Shown: positions 1 to 7,317, counted from the stretch's first letter. The stretch is DNA of 64,000 bases from Actinobacteria bacterium IMCC26207 (GCA_001025035.1 LCZK01000007.1:186001-250000); one strand, 5' to 3'. Numbers and translations: made by a program. Notes: a model not told the origin generated them from the letters alone.

Positions 1-1
1 C

Positions 2-343
2 CGCGCCTATTTCATGCTGCTCGGTCGGGTAGCCACAGCCGCTGAGCGCTCAACAATGGTCAACGCACTGACCACTGGCAAACAATCACCCCAAGCGGCA
101 CTCGGAGCGATTGCCTCTTCGCCCGAACACATCATGAAAACGGCGAACCGAAGCTATGTGACTGCCGCATATCAGGCACTCACTACCATCATGCCAACTC
201 AGGCCTTGCTTGGTCAGTACACCAACGACCTCAATGATCGGGGATCAAAGGTGGCCATGCTTGAGAACCTTGCACTGAGCCGCTCAGCCTTCGAGAACTG
301 GATCGCCGCCCTTGCGGCCAACCCAGCCAACGCCCGCTTTTGA
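2..343 (+). CDS. DUF4214-like protein, C-terminal part (5' end outside window)
   Basis: The frame is open to the left window edge, so only the last 113 codons are seen. The visible part begins RAYFMLLGR and continues as a helical segment, which resembles the repeat unit of DUF4214 proteins (YRxLLGRxPxxxE). Such repeats usually sit at the C-terminus of secreted or surface proteins, but no catalytic motif is visible here and the function is unknown. The stop is 82 bases before tRNA-Ala. Family assignment is by eye from one repeat-like motif. Confidence 0.55.
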   Translation, partial: RAYFMLLGRVATAAERSTMVNALTTGKQSPQAALGAIASSPEHIMKTANRSYVTAAYQALTTIMPTQALLGQYTNDLNDRGSKVAMLENLALSRSAFENWIAALAANPANARF

Positions 344-425
344 TCAGCAGTAGAGCAAGGCTGACGCCTGTCAGAAATCTCCGGTTTCTGGTACCCATGC
401 ATGACGCTGGTAGAGTGAAGCTTCT

Positions 426-499
426 GGGGCTGTAGCTCAGTTGGCTAGAGCACTGCCTTTGCAAGGCAGGGGTCGTGGGTTCGATTCCCATCAGCTCCA
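426..499 (+). tRNA. tRNA-Ala (anticodon TGC)
   Basis: The full cloverleaf can be drawn. The acceptor stem GGGGCTG pairs with CAGCTCC, the D stem is GCTC/GAGC, the anticodon stem CTGCC/GGCAG encloses the loop TTTGCAA with anticodon TGC, and the T arm is GTGGG-TTCGATT-CCCAT. The discriminator base is A and CCA is not encoded. The 3' half from the anticodon loop onward recurs exactly at 4576-4618, which marks this gene as the integration target of the adjoining island. Confidence 0.96.
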
Positions 500-500
500 C
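458..500 (+). repeat. attL-like direct repeat (3' half of tRNA-Ala)
   Basis: These 43 bases run from the anticodon loop to just past the discriminator base of tRNA-Ala and are identical to 4576-4618. Sequence similarity stops abruptly on both sides. This copy completes a functional tRNA gene, the usual outcome when an element carries the tRNA 3' end in its own attachment site. Confidence 0.85.
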
Positions 501-506
501 ATCAAG

Positions 507-530
507 AAACCCCCGCTACGGCGGGGGTTT
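507..530 (+). terminator. Intrinsic terminator after tRNA-Ala
   Basis: A perfect 10-bp stem, AAACCCCCGC against GCGGGGGTTT, closes a TACG tetraloop, and a run of five T follows at 536-540. It lies 7 bases after tRNA-Ala on the island side of the attachment repeat. It therefore probably came with the element and replaced the host terminator now seen at 4638-4676. Confidence 0.85.
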
Positions 531-777
531 CGACGTTTTTGGACAGGTGTCCAGTTCTTTCTGGAAAGGCCCCGTCCCGCATTGGTCCCGTCTCAGGATG
601 AGCTTCTACTCCCAAATTCGTTTGCAATGGGTGCCAGATTCTGATCTCACTCGAGGTGTTCTAGGGGCGTTGCTGTGGCTCTGTTATGCGAGGGACCCGC
701 TATAGGGGGTCAGGCGCAAGACGAAACGAGTTGGATCGGGGTATTGATCGCGTGGTTAGCGTCGTAAAAACGTGGAA

Positions 778-800
778 AGCCCCGACGTTGTGTCGGGGCC
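778..800 (-). terminator. Terminator of the pentapeptide gene
   Basis: GCCCCGAC and GTCGGGGC form an 8-bp GC-rich stem over a five-base loop. On the minus strand it is followed by a T-rich stretch, downstream of the stop of the pentapeptide lipoprotein gene. The rest of 541-777 shows no gene that I can support, only a short dyad TGGACAGGTGTCCA at 540-553. Confidence 0.7.
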
Positions 801-825
801 TTCGCTCAGTTACTAGGTATGCGGG

Positions 826-1422
826 TCAGCCTGCAGCTGTGGGTGGGCATTCGGTAGATTGCATAACACCATTCGGACACATCGTGTCCGACCACGTGAC
901 CCCGGTCAGGTTCGCCCCGGTTAGGTCGGCGTCGGCCAGGTTGGCGCCGACCAGGTTGGCGTTGGTCAGATTGGCGTCGGCCAGGTTGGCGCCGAACAGG
1001 TTGGCTTTGGTCAGGTTGGCGTCGGTCAGGTTGGCACCTGCCAGGTCGTCATTAGTCAGGTCGGCGTTGGTCAGGTTGGCGTTGGTCAGGTTGGCGTTGG
1101 TCAGGTTGGCGTTCTTCAGGAAGGCGCGGGTCAGGTTGGCACCGGTCAGGTCGGCGTCGGCCAGGTTGGCGCCGGTCAGGCTGGCGTTGGTCAGGTTGGC
1201 AGAAGATAGGTCGCAGCCGTGTAGGTCGACATCCGCCCCGCGTGCGGTGCAGTCTGCGGCAACATCCCCGGTGTCACCTGCAGCAGCCCTGTTCACTGTG
1301 GTCGTCGGGCTGCCTCCCGATTTTGTAGTCGTACTTGACGCGCTGTCGCTGCTGCTGCAAGCCCCGAGCAGACACACACACGCCGCAACTAGGACAACGA
1401 GAACCGAACCTTGTTTCCTCAT
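826..1422 (-). CDS. Pentapeptide-repeat lipoprotein
   Basis: The product starts MRKQGSVLVVLVAACVC and has a lipobox LLGAC, so it should be a membrane-anchored lipoprotein. A Ser/Thr-rich linker leads into about 24 tandem pentapeptides of the A(N/D)LTN type, which fold into a right-handed quadrilateral beta-helix in this family. The end carries a cysteine pair, CPNGVMQSTECPP. I chose the ATG at 1422 because GAGGGG lies about 7 bases upstream; an ATG at 1428 is an alternative. Known roles of the family range from gyrase mimicry to structural ones, and none is indicated here. A short relative of its C-terminus is encoded at 4220-4384 in the same island. Confidence 0.85.
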   Translation of the reverse strand: MRKQGSVLVVLVAACVCLLGACSSSDSASSTTTKSGGSPTTTVNRAAAGDTGDVAADCTARGADVDLHGCDLSSANLTNASLTGANLADADLTGANLTRAFLKNANLTNANLTNANLTNADLTNDDLAGANLTDANLTKANLFGANLADANLTNANLVGANLADADLTGANLTGVTWSDTMCPNGVMQSTECPPTAAG

Positions 1423-1599
1423 CAGCATCCCCCTCAAGCTCAGATGGCAGAACCCCGCCACTCACACAGGATGGCAGTGTTCTCGAAGATTGTCGAGAAG
1501 GGGTTCCCTTTACGAAACGACAAGGTCGCTCACAGATCCAGTGCATGCAAACATGAATCCCACTGGGTTTGGTGGAGACTCGGTGGTTTGGTTTTCTGG

Positions 1600-1782
1600 T
1601 TAGCTCACTGACGCTGCTTGAGCGTAGTGGGCCTGCTCGAACTCGGCAGGTGGAATGTCGCCGAGTGCGCTGTGGAGGCGCTCGTTGTTGAACCAGTGCA
1701 CCCATTGAAGGGTTGGCAGCTCGACCTGGTCGACGTCGCGCCATGGTCCTTGCCGGCGGATCAGTTCGGTCTTGTAGAGACC
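1600..1782 (-). pseudogene. IS3-family transposase remnant (C-terminal end)
   Basis: The minus strand encodes GLYKTELIRRQGPW followed by a WFNNERLHSALGDIPP segment, which is the typical C-terminal end of an IS3-family OrfB (DDE) transposase. Only about 60 codons remain. No DDE catalytic residues, no OrfA and no terminal inverted repeats are visible, so this is a dead fragment. The sequence from 1783 to about 1930 shows no further transposase homology that I can read. It points to past insertion-sequence activity in the island. Confidence 0.8.
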
Positions 1783-1967
1783 GGAGTAGTAAAGGTCCGG
1801 TAGGGGTGGAGGCAAGGTTTCGGAGAAGACTTCGGAGAGGTCGGGAACCTTACGTATCGCCTCGCAATCATGCGGCCGACGATTGACAGCGTGAGGAGGC
1901 GGGGATCGTCATCTGGGCAGGCCAGAAGTTGGTTGAACTTATAGACAATGCGCTATACCCTGAGGTC

Positions 1968-2486
1968 ATGTCGATTTCTGGAGGTGCTGTAATCCGAGAG
2001 GCAAGACTCCGAACCGCTCTCTCACAGGCTGAGTTAGCCAGCAGGGCTCGGGTCTCGCAGCCGGTCATCAGTGCGTATGAGAACGGGCGACGCGAGCCGA
2101 GTCTGTCAATGCTGATCAAATTGGTAGAGGCTTCCGGGCATCAGCTGAGAGTCGAACTCTTTCCCGATCCGGTCACGTCGCGTGGCTTGCCGGATACGCT
2201 CATCGGTCAGAAACTGCTGCGTCACCGGCAGGCGATCACCGATGCGTCTGCAAGGCGGGGAGCTTCGAACGTTCGGGTATTTGGCAGCGTGGCTCGCGGC
2301 ACCGACGCTGACACCAGCGACGTTGACCTACTCGTTGATCTTGAACCCCATGTGGGGCTCCTGGGATTGATCGGCTTGGAACGAGAGATCTCCGAGATCT
2401 TGGGTCGTGATGTTGACATTGTTCCTGCGGCGAATTTGAAGGCTGGTCTGAAATCACAGGCCTTGGACGATGCGATCCCGTTGTGA
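1968..2486 (+). CDS. mntA: HTH-MNT nucleotidyltransferase antitoxin (MntA-like)
   Basis: The 172-residue product joins two parts. Residues about 5-60 are an XRE-type helix-turn-helix (LSQAELASRARVSQPVIS, then YENGRREPS). Residues about 75-172 are a minimal nucleotidyltransferase with GSVARG at 106-111 and the acidic pair D118 and D120 of GSxxRG-x-DxD. In known systems MntA AMPylates and silences the HepT RNase encoded next door. The next gene overlaps by 4 bases, as expected. TATACC lies 8 bases before the ATG, so translation may be leaderless. The fused HTH suggests that this protein also represses its own promoter. Confidence 0.88.
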   Translation: MSISGGAVIREARLRTALSQAELASRARVSQPVISAYENGRREPSLSMLIKLVEASGHQLRVELFPDPVTSRGLPDTLIGQKLLRHRQAITDASARRGASNVRVFGSVARGTDADTSDVDLLVDLEPHVGLLGLIGLEREISEILGRDVDIVPAANLKAGLKSQALDDAIPL

Positions 2487-2818
2487 GGTCTGACGCACAG
2501 CGTCTCGACGACGTGTTGGCAGCCGCAGCAGCAATCACGTCGCACTTAGAGCGAGGCACCTTGTCAGACGGTCTCATTTTTGATGCGGTTCGGGTAAGGC
2601 TCATCGAGATCGGCGAAGCCATCAAGGGCATCGACCCAGAAGTTCTAGTGAGCGAACCAGATATTCCTTGGGTGGACGTGGCCCGCATGCGCGATCACCT
2701 AGCGCACCGCTACTTCGATACTGATCACGAGATCGTCACCGCGACTGTGCAGCGCGATCTACCTCCACTGATTGCAGCTGCGGAACGCCTCCGAGCAACT
2801 CCGAGCTTCGGGAGCTAG
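2483..2818 (+). CDS. hepT: HEPN (DUF86) RNase toxin, HepT-like
   Basis: The 111-residue all-helical product has the HepT motif RX4HXY as R70-DHLA-H75-R-Y77. In characterised HepT proteins this forms an RNase site, and the Tyr is the residue AMPylated by MntA. The GTG start overlaps the stop of the upstream MNT gene, so the two are translationally coupled. Length and architecture are normal and the active-site motif is intact. Pair function is inferred from the family. Confidence 0.9.
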   Translation: MRSDAQRLDDVLAAAAAITSHLERGTLSDGLIFDAVRVRLIEIGEAIKGIDPEVLVSEPDIPWVDVARMRDHLAHRYFDTDHEIVTATVQRDLPPLIAAAERLRATPSFGS

Positions 2819-2826
2819 ATCAAGTC

Positions 2827-2881
2827 TGGCTATTGGGTTGCAGAGCGGTCGGTGTTCGACCCGTGTGCAACCCAATAGCCA
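2827..2881 (+). terminator. Long hairpin after the toxin gene
   Basis: TGGCTATTGGGTTGC at 2827-2841 pairs perfectly with GCAACCCAATAGCCA at 2867-2881 (15 bp) over a 25-base loop. It starts 8 bases after the hepT stop. There is no T-run, so it may act as a terminator or an mRNA-stabilising stem. Nothing else is seen up to 3014. Confidence 0.6.
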
Positions 2882-3014
2882 AGAACGCGAGCTCGCTCAG
2901 CCTGTTGACAGCCTCGCTCAGGGACGTTCAGGCCGTCGGTAGCGTCGTGCATGGACGTTGAGCCTTGTTCAGACTCGATCCGTCGCAGTCTGCGAGAGGC
3001 ACTGCGAACCTGAC

Positions 3015-3446
3015 CTAGCAGGGGTTTGGTTCGCCTTCTTTGACGGCTCCAAGGTTTGCGGAGCCTTCCGTGATGGGCGAACCGGGGGCTGGGGTTTGGC
3101 TCACAACGATCCAGTTCGAGTCGTTGATCTGCATACGTCCCTCTCCAGTCGCATCGAAGCTGTCGGAGTAGAAGACGCCATTTTCTTGGATCTTGTTCTG
3201 CGCCGCCTGAAGGTTCATGCAGACAACGTCTGGCATGATCGCTGTTGCGGCCGGTGCAGGTGCAGCTGTCGTGGCGGGTGCTGCGGTGGTGGGAGCAGCG
3301 GTTATTTCAGGCGCTGCTGTGGTGGGTGCAACCGTCGTAGGTGCAACCGTTGATTCGCTGGCGGAATCCGAGGAACTTCCACAAGCCGCCGCAACAAAGA
3401 CAAGACTTCCGATCACAGCAATAGCTGCGCCTAAACGAAACTTCAT
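3015..3446 (-). CDS. Lipoprotein with Thr/Ala-Pro linker and one PASTA-like domain
   Basis: The start at 3446 is set by GGAGAGGG six bases upstream and gives a signal peptide, MKFRLGAAIAVIGSLVFV, with lipobox VAAAC. A low-complexity TTVAPTTAAP linker covers residues about 30-70. The last 70 residues read as a PASTA-like fold, from MPDVVCMNLQAAQNKIQENG to VVSQTPAPGSPITEGSANL. PASTA domains usually bind muropeptides or beta-lactams, so a periplasmic or cell-wall role is plausible. It lies inside the tRNA-Ala island, so it may be acquired. The two cysteines in the domain could form a disulfide. Confidence 0.75.
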   Translation of the reverse strand: MKFRLGAAIAVIGSLVFVAAACGSSSDSASESTVAPTTVAPTTAAPEITAAPTTAAPATTAAPAPAATAIMPDVVCMNLQAAQNKIQENGVFYSDSFDATGEGRMQINDSNWIVVSQTPAPGSPITEGSANLGAVKEGEPNPC

Positions 3447-3706
3447 ATTGAACCCTCTCCCAGGTCGCTCGCACCGAACGGGCGAGTCGGGTGAACTTAG
3501 CACGCTGCGTTTCTTTGGCACGGTGAACTGAACCGTCACCAGACCGCGCCGGGCGTGGCGCTCATCGCGGATTAAGAGCTCTGCGTGCTTGGTTCGTGCC
3601 GGTTCAGCTAGCTGGATGTAAGTGAGCATCTCATCTGGCCTGCACCGGCTGCACTGCTCTGGTGCCTCTCGCTGAGGTGTTAGCCGCGGTGGCCGAACGT
3701 GCAGCG

Positions 3707-4183
3707 CTACTGCTCGAACCTGGGATTCGGACTCTCCCGATCGAGTAGCGCTTGGAGCTTGTCGAGGCTGCTCTGAAACGCAGGCTCCACCTCGAGGGTC
3801 AAGTACTGAGAGGGCACGTTGGTTTGATGCACTACTAGCTCGGTTCCGCCATCCACTGAAGTAAATGTTTGGGCTGAGACCATTCCCGATTCTGGCTCGG
3901 TGCCGACGAGTCGGATCGGGGCTTCCACCTCGATGAGCACGCCGATCGAGGTGGCCTCTTCGCCCGTGTCGTCAAACACCATCGTGCACTCAAAGCGGCC
4001 TCCTACGTGAGGCTCAATCACCACGGAATCAACGTCAATGGAGAGGCCTTCGGGTGCGAAGAACTCGGCGAGTTCTGCTGGTGTTGTGTAGGCCTGAAAG
4101 AGACGCTCGGGTTGGACCCCGGCGAAGAAGCGTGTGACTCGAATCTCGCCTCGATCATCTGCAGAATTGGAAATGTCAGCCAC
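3707..4183 (-). CDS. SRPBCC / AHSA1-type domain protein
   Basis: The 158-residue protein reads IRVTRFFAGVQPERLFQAYTTPAELAEFFAP at its start, then GGRFECTMVFDDTG, and ends with a long helix. This is the START-like fold of the AHSA1 (Aha1 C-terminal-like) family, whose bacterial members bind small hydrophobic ligands in a deep pocket. It is a cytosolic single-domain protein with no partner gene. No ligand can be named. It sits near the right end of the island. Confidence 0.8.
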   Translation of the reverse strand: MADISNSADDRGEIRVTRFFAGVQPERLFQAYTTPAELAEFFAPEGLSIDVDSVVIEPHVGGRFECTMVFDDTGEEATSIGVLIEVEAPIRLVGTEPESGMVSAQTFTSVDGGTELVVHQTNVPSQYLTLEVEPAFQSSLDKLQALLDRESPNPRFEQ

Positions 4184-4219
4184 CCCTAAATATTAGAGCG
4201 TCGCCACGGAGGTTCAGTC

Positions 4220-4384
4220 ATGAAGTTTGAGGACCCTCCCGAAATCATTGGCGCCGGTAACCTACGGAAACCGTCGCTTACCGGCGCCAACCTGACCGGC
4301 CCCGACCTCACCGGCGTGATCTGGTTGAACACGCCGTGTCCTAATGGTGTTGTGCAATTAACGGGATGCCCACCCACTCCCTAA
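4220..4384 (+). CDS. Short pentapeptide-end protein, possible remnant
   Basis: A 54-codon frame starts at an ATG with GGAGG eight bases upstream. Its second half reads LTGANLTGPDLTGVIW and then CPNGVVQLTGCPP, clearly related to the C-terminus of the pentapeptide lipoprotein at 826-1422. It has no signal peptide and only about three pentapeptides, so it is either a remnant fused to a new start or a very small gene. A 45-bp dyad repeat (4246-4290) lies inside the frame and supplies the codons before LTG. Confidence 0.5.
   Translation: MKFEDPPEIIGAGNLRKPSLTGANLTGPDLTGVIWLNTPCPNGVVQLTGCPPTP
4246..4290. repeat. 45-bp dyad element, copy 1
   Basis: TTGGCGCCGGTAA and TTACCGGCGCCAA are inverted arms around a centre that itself holds a small ACGG/CCGT dyad. 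The 45 bases match 39030-39074 with only two differences, although the two loci share no other sequence. This suggests a dispersed REP-like or MITE-like palindrome. Confidence 0.75.
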
Positions 4385-4538
4385 AGGTTCCTCACCAATA
4401 AGTGCGAGCGCTGAGTCGGGTTTCAGAGTTGCGTGACTACCTGTCGGAGGTTCGGTTGAGCGCTGATTCGCTGCGCACTACTTTCAGGTTCGACGCTAAA
4501 AGTTCCCCCCGATTTTTGGACGCTAGGAGGGGTACCAA

Positions 4539-4571
4539 ATGTCAAGCGATCTTAAAGGTGGGGGGTCCTAA
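4539..4571 (+). other. Ten-codon frame with strong ribosome site beside attR
   Basis: AGGAGG lies 8 bases before an ATG that opens a 10-codon frame (MSSDLKGGGS). The frame ends at 4571, five bases before the attachment repeat. The ribosome site is better than those of most genes here. It may be the 5' stub of a gene cut off at the island end. Bases 4385-4538 show nothing else. Confidence 0.3.
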
Positions 4572-4575
4572 CGCT

Positions 4576-4618
4576 TTTGCAAGGCAGGGGTCGTGGGTTC
4601 GATTCCCATCAGCTCCAC
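4576..4618 (+). repeat. attR-like copy of the tRNA-Ala 3' half
   Basis: The 43 bases are identical to 458-500 but lack the 5' half of the tRNA, so this copy cannot fold into a tRNA. It is the displaced host 3' end after integration, and the original host terminator follows at 4638. Confidence 0.85.
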
Positions 4619-4637
4619 TTCAACGAAGATTGCGTTT

Positions 4638-4676
4638 GGAGCGGAAAATCGACACATACTGTCGATTTTCCGCTCC
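4638..4676 (+). terminator. Terminator-like hairpin after the tRNA remnant
   Basis: A perfect 17-bp stem, beginning GGAGCGGAAAATCGACA, closes a five-base CATAC loop. It lies 19 bases after the truncated tRNA-Ala copy, where the host tRNA terminator would have been before the island inserted. Confidence 0.75.
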
Positions 4677-4724
4677 AGACGCGTCGGGCATGTGTTGGTT
4701 GACCTGGGCGGTAGGTTCTCGGGC

Positions 4725-5189
4725 ATGTCAGAGACCGAGGATTACGTTGCCCTCACCCGCCTTCAGTCTGCCTACGCCGATGTGATCAGCCGTCGGGCAT
4801 GGTCAGAACTCGACCCTCTGTTCATGCCCCAGGCCTTGGTACGCATCGACACCGTGACTCGAGAGGCCTTCGAACTAGTCGGCCCCGCTGCTCTGGGCGA
4901 GTTCATCAGCACAGCAGTGCAGCGATTTGAGTTCTTTGAGTTTGTCATCCTCAACTCGCGCTGCAGCCTGTATACCGATGGCCAGGCTGACAAAGCCGCT
5001 GCGCGCATCTTTATGTGTGAGGTTCGCCGCGATGTGGACACCGGCGACTGGTCCACTGCCTATGGCGTGTACCACGACCGCTACCAGCGGGTCGATGGAA
5101 CCTGGTTGTTTGAACGGCGCGATTACCAATCACTCACCCGCACCGACGGACCGGTGTTTCCCTTTCCCCATCACCTCGGGATCGACTGA
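4725..5189 (+). CDS. SnoaL-like (NTF2 fold) protein
   Basis: The 154-residue product begins MSETEDYVALTRLQSAYADVISRRAWSELD when split around the start helix, the classic opening of SnoaL_4-type NTF2-fold proteins. It continues with a beta-sheet half containing AARIFMCEVRRD and RDYQSL. Members act as polyketide cyclases, dehydratases or isomerases, or only bind ligands. No catalytic His/Asp pair can be assigned with certainty. TAGGTT lies 7 bases before the ATG, which fits a leaderless start. The neighbouring SGNH gene is not obviously coupled. Confidence 0.75.
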   Translation: MSETEDYVALTRLQSAYADVISRRAWSELDPLFMPQALVRIDTVTREAFELVGPAALGEFISTAVQRFEFFEFVILNSRCSLYTDGQADKAAARIFMCEVRRDVDTGDWSTAYGVYHDRYQRVDGTWLFERRDYQSLTRTDGPVFPFPHHLGID

Positions 5190-5253
5190 GCCTTCACTCA
5201 TAACAGACAGCAGTGCTAGCTGTTCAATGGTGATATCGCCTACAAATAGAGAC

Positions 5254-6015
5254 GTGAAAAGAAGGTGGACTGCTGCTTGGCTGGGGAATCTGGCTGTTTT
5301 GGCCTGTGCGGTGCTGGCCTGTGCTGTTGTTGCTGCGAGCTGCTCTGACCAAAACACTGTCTCGGCTGAGTCAAACCAGCCGCCAATTACTGATGCAAGC
5401 GGCCAACCCGTTGCAGCGGCGGGGGCGCCCGCAAAGAAGATCACCGTGGCTGGGGATTCCATCTCTGTGGGACTAGGGGCCTCTCTTCGAAAGGCCGTGA
5501 GCCCTGATGTCACCCTCAAGGTGATTGGCGAGGAAGGCACGGGGCTTGCCCGACCAGATGACTTCAACTGGCCGGAACGTCTTCGCACACTAGCCAGAGA
5601 CTTTCCCCCAGAAGTGCTGCTGCTGTCGCTTTCTTCGAATGATGCCCAGGATCTGGCTGATGAGAACGGCAACCAAGTCGTTGCCTACTCACAGTCCGAG
5701 GCCTGGGACTTGGAGTACTCCAACCGCTTGGCCGAAAGCTTTGACGCATTCAAGGACTCGGGAACAACGGTGCTCTGGGTTGGTCACGTTCGTACCCAAA
5801 AAGACAAGGTGGGCCTAGCAAACCGTCACATTCAACAACTCGCTGCGCAAGTTGCTTCAACCCGACCGTGGGTTGTTGTTCAGGATTTGGCCACGCTGTT
5901 AGGTACTGGAGATCAAGTTGCCAAAGACTGCTTAGTTGCCGATGGCCTGCACCTAAAAACAGACTGCCTTGACCTAGCTGCTAGGGCACTGAGGGATTTG
6001 CCACCGATAGCGTGA
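5254..6015 (+). CDS. SGNH/GDSL-type esterase lipoprotein
   Basis: The N-terminus VKRRWTAAWLGNLAVLACAV with lipobox VAASC (Cys30) marks a lipoprotein. Block I is AGDSISVGLG with Ser69, the oxyanion Asn lies in LSSNDAQ, and block V is DGLHLK, giving the Ser-Asp-His set of SGNH hydrolases. Spacing resembles the DUF459-like branch that acts on cell-envelope acyl groups, but the substrate is unknown. I prefer the GTG at 5254 because TACAAA lies 8 bases upstream; an ATG at 5227 would add nine residues. The 3' end overlaps the convergent gene by 35 bases. Confidence 0.75.
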   Translation: MKRRWTAAWLGNLAVLACAVLACAVVAASCSDQNTVSAESNQPPITDASGQPVAAAGAPAKKITVAGDSISVGLGASLRKAVSPDVTLKVIGEEGTGLARPDDFNWPERLRTLARDFPPEVLLLSLSSNDAQDLADENGNQVVAYSQSEAWDLEYSNRLAESFDAFKDSGTTVLWVGHVRTQKDKVGLANRHIQQLAAQVASTRPWVVVQDLATLLGTGDQVAKDCLVADGLHLKTDCLDLAARALRDLPPIA

Positions 6016-7315
6016 CCGGGGTTGCAGAGAACTCAAACTCTGCGCCAGTGCTAAAGCGGGTCAGCGCAACCTCATTAGATTCGGCGGCCGCAGTATCGCT
6101 CATCACGACTCGCCATGCTGCAATATCGTTCGGGTCTGGGGTGGTAGAGATACACCGAGCTCGGGGGTTCACGCCCTGAACAATTGCTTGTAACGCTTCA
6201 TCGTGGCCATCTGCAAGCAGTGTGATCCAAGACTCTCGGCCCGACTCCTGAGTCGCAAGGCAGGGTCCGAGTCTCAGAAGCAACTCTTGACTATCCGATG
6301 CGGGATCCGGGTTATAGCTCACGCCAAAGTCAACGTAGGTTCTCGGCTGAAATGCTGGGTGTACCTCTAAGACCTGCGCAATCGCGTCGAGACCGGCCTC
6401 GCTTGCATCACTGCCCCTGTCAGCATCTCCGCCAATGAAAGCTCTGTGCAGCCGTTCGGCGGTCAGTCCAGCGCTGCCAATGAACTGCTTTGCACCAATG
6501 TTTGCTGCTGCCTCGGTTCCAAAGCGATCCTCAATGGCCATCAGCAGGGACATCACGAGGAGGTGAGACTGCACGCAGAACTCAGGTACCAAGGCGAGCA
6601 AGGTCGGCCGAGAGAACTGCTCCAACTGCAGGTCGGGGTCGAGCCGCTCGGAGTAGTCCACCCAGCCAGCGGACGAGTCAACGCTGCTCGAGGTGAGCTG
6701 TGGGATTGGGAGCGAAGCAGCGTTGGTTTCTCCGATGCGCTTGGCGAGTTCGGGGTATGGGAGCGGGTCGAACTGCTCGTTGATTTCTACTGTCCAGTGA
6801 CAATGCGGGGACCGTCCCTCGGGTACGCGCGGCGGACGATGAATGGGGCGCACCTGCGCATAGGGGCTAGTTGCTGTCGCCGTGGCATCAAAGGTGGGGT
6901 CTTCGATTGCATGACACATGGTGGTGACATACTCGGCGCCCATTGGTTCAACGTCCATCAGCGCGCCGCAGTGATCAAGCCAGAACTCTCCGTGATTTGC
7001 GTCAATCACCGTGTAGCGAAAATCCATGAACTCAGGAGGAGCGCCAATATCAAACTGCATGCCCTTAAAAATTGTCTCTACGTCACCGTTACCGAAGCCC
7101 AAGAGTTGCTGCATGCGCTTGGTATAAACCGGGCTCGCACCCATCCACTCGGCAATCGCAATCTCGCCCATGACCTCTCGGTCATAGGCACTAATCACAT
7201 GCGGCATTCCAGCCCGATCCATCAGTTGACCGGCTAGCAAAAACTCCCGGCCGAGAACAGCAAGCTCATCACGCGTGAACTCATCAAGACTCCGACTACC
7301 TCCGGGGCCAAACAC
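5981..7315 (-). CDS. Conserved protein of unknown function (444 aa)
   Basis: I do not recognise this protein. It is soluble by sequence, with no signal peptide or membrane segment. Striking motifs are DHCGALMDVEPMG followed by MCHAIEDPTFDATA, and HCHWTVEI; the clustered Cys and His residues could bind a metal. It starts with GTG two bases after the stop of the hydroxyisobutyrate-dehydrogenase-like gene, so the two are co-transcribed and probably translationally coupled. The operon context with P450 genes suggests lipid, sterol or terpenoid chemistry. That is inference only. Confidence 0.75.
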   Translation of the reverse strand: MFGPGGSRSLDEFTRDELAVLGREFLLAGQLMDRAGMPHVISAYDREVMGEIAIAEWMGASPVYTKRMQQLLGFGNGDVETIFKGMQFDIGAPPEFMDFRYTVIDANHGEFWLDHCGALMDVEPMGAEYVTTMCHAIEDPTFDATATATSPYAQVRPIHRPPRVPEGRSPHCHWTVEINEQFDPLPYPELAKRIGETNAASLPIPQLTSSSVDSSAGWVDYSERLDPDLQLEQFSRPTLLALVPEFCVQSHLLVMSLLMAIEDRFGTEAAANIGAKQFIGSAGLTAERLHRAFIGGDADRGSDASEAGLDAIAQVLEVHPAFQPRTYVDFGVSYNPDPASDSQELLLRLGPCLATQESGRESWITLLADGHDEALQAIVQGVNPRARCISTTPDPNDIAAWRVVMSDTAAAESNEVALTRFSTGAEFEFSATPVTLSVANPSVP

Positions 7316-7317
7316 AG

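Larger units (their letters stand above)
458..4618. mobile_element. 4.1-kb integrated island in tRNA-Ala
   Basis: The segment is bounded by a 43-bp exact direct repeat, the tRNA-Ala 3' half (458-500 and 4576-4618), as expected for attL and attR of a tRNA-targeted integrative element. It holds a pentapeptide lipoprotein, an IS3-type transposase remnant, an HTH-MNT/HEPN toxin-antitoxin pair, a PASTA lipoprotein, an SRPBCC protein and a second short pentapeptide gene. No integrase gene is visible, so the element looks decayed or depends on an enzyme in trans. The boundaries are seen directly; the mobility is inferred. Confidence 0.75.

Noticed and set aside
540..553. TGGACAGGTGTCCA dyad similar to the TetR operator at 12512
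   Set aside because: The arms are short, it lies downstream of a terminator with no promoter, and the similarity may be chance.
686..1603. Long plus-strand frame of 305 codons across the pentapeptide gene
   Set aside because: It is the antisense of the pentapeptide repeats; its periodic Arg/Leu pattern mirrors the repeat, and the minus-strand product has signal peptide, lipobox and ribosome site.
1600..1815. Intact IS element
   Set aside because: Only about 60 C-terminal codons of OrfB remain and no terminal inverted repeats or target duplication can be found.
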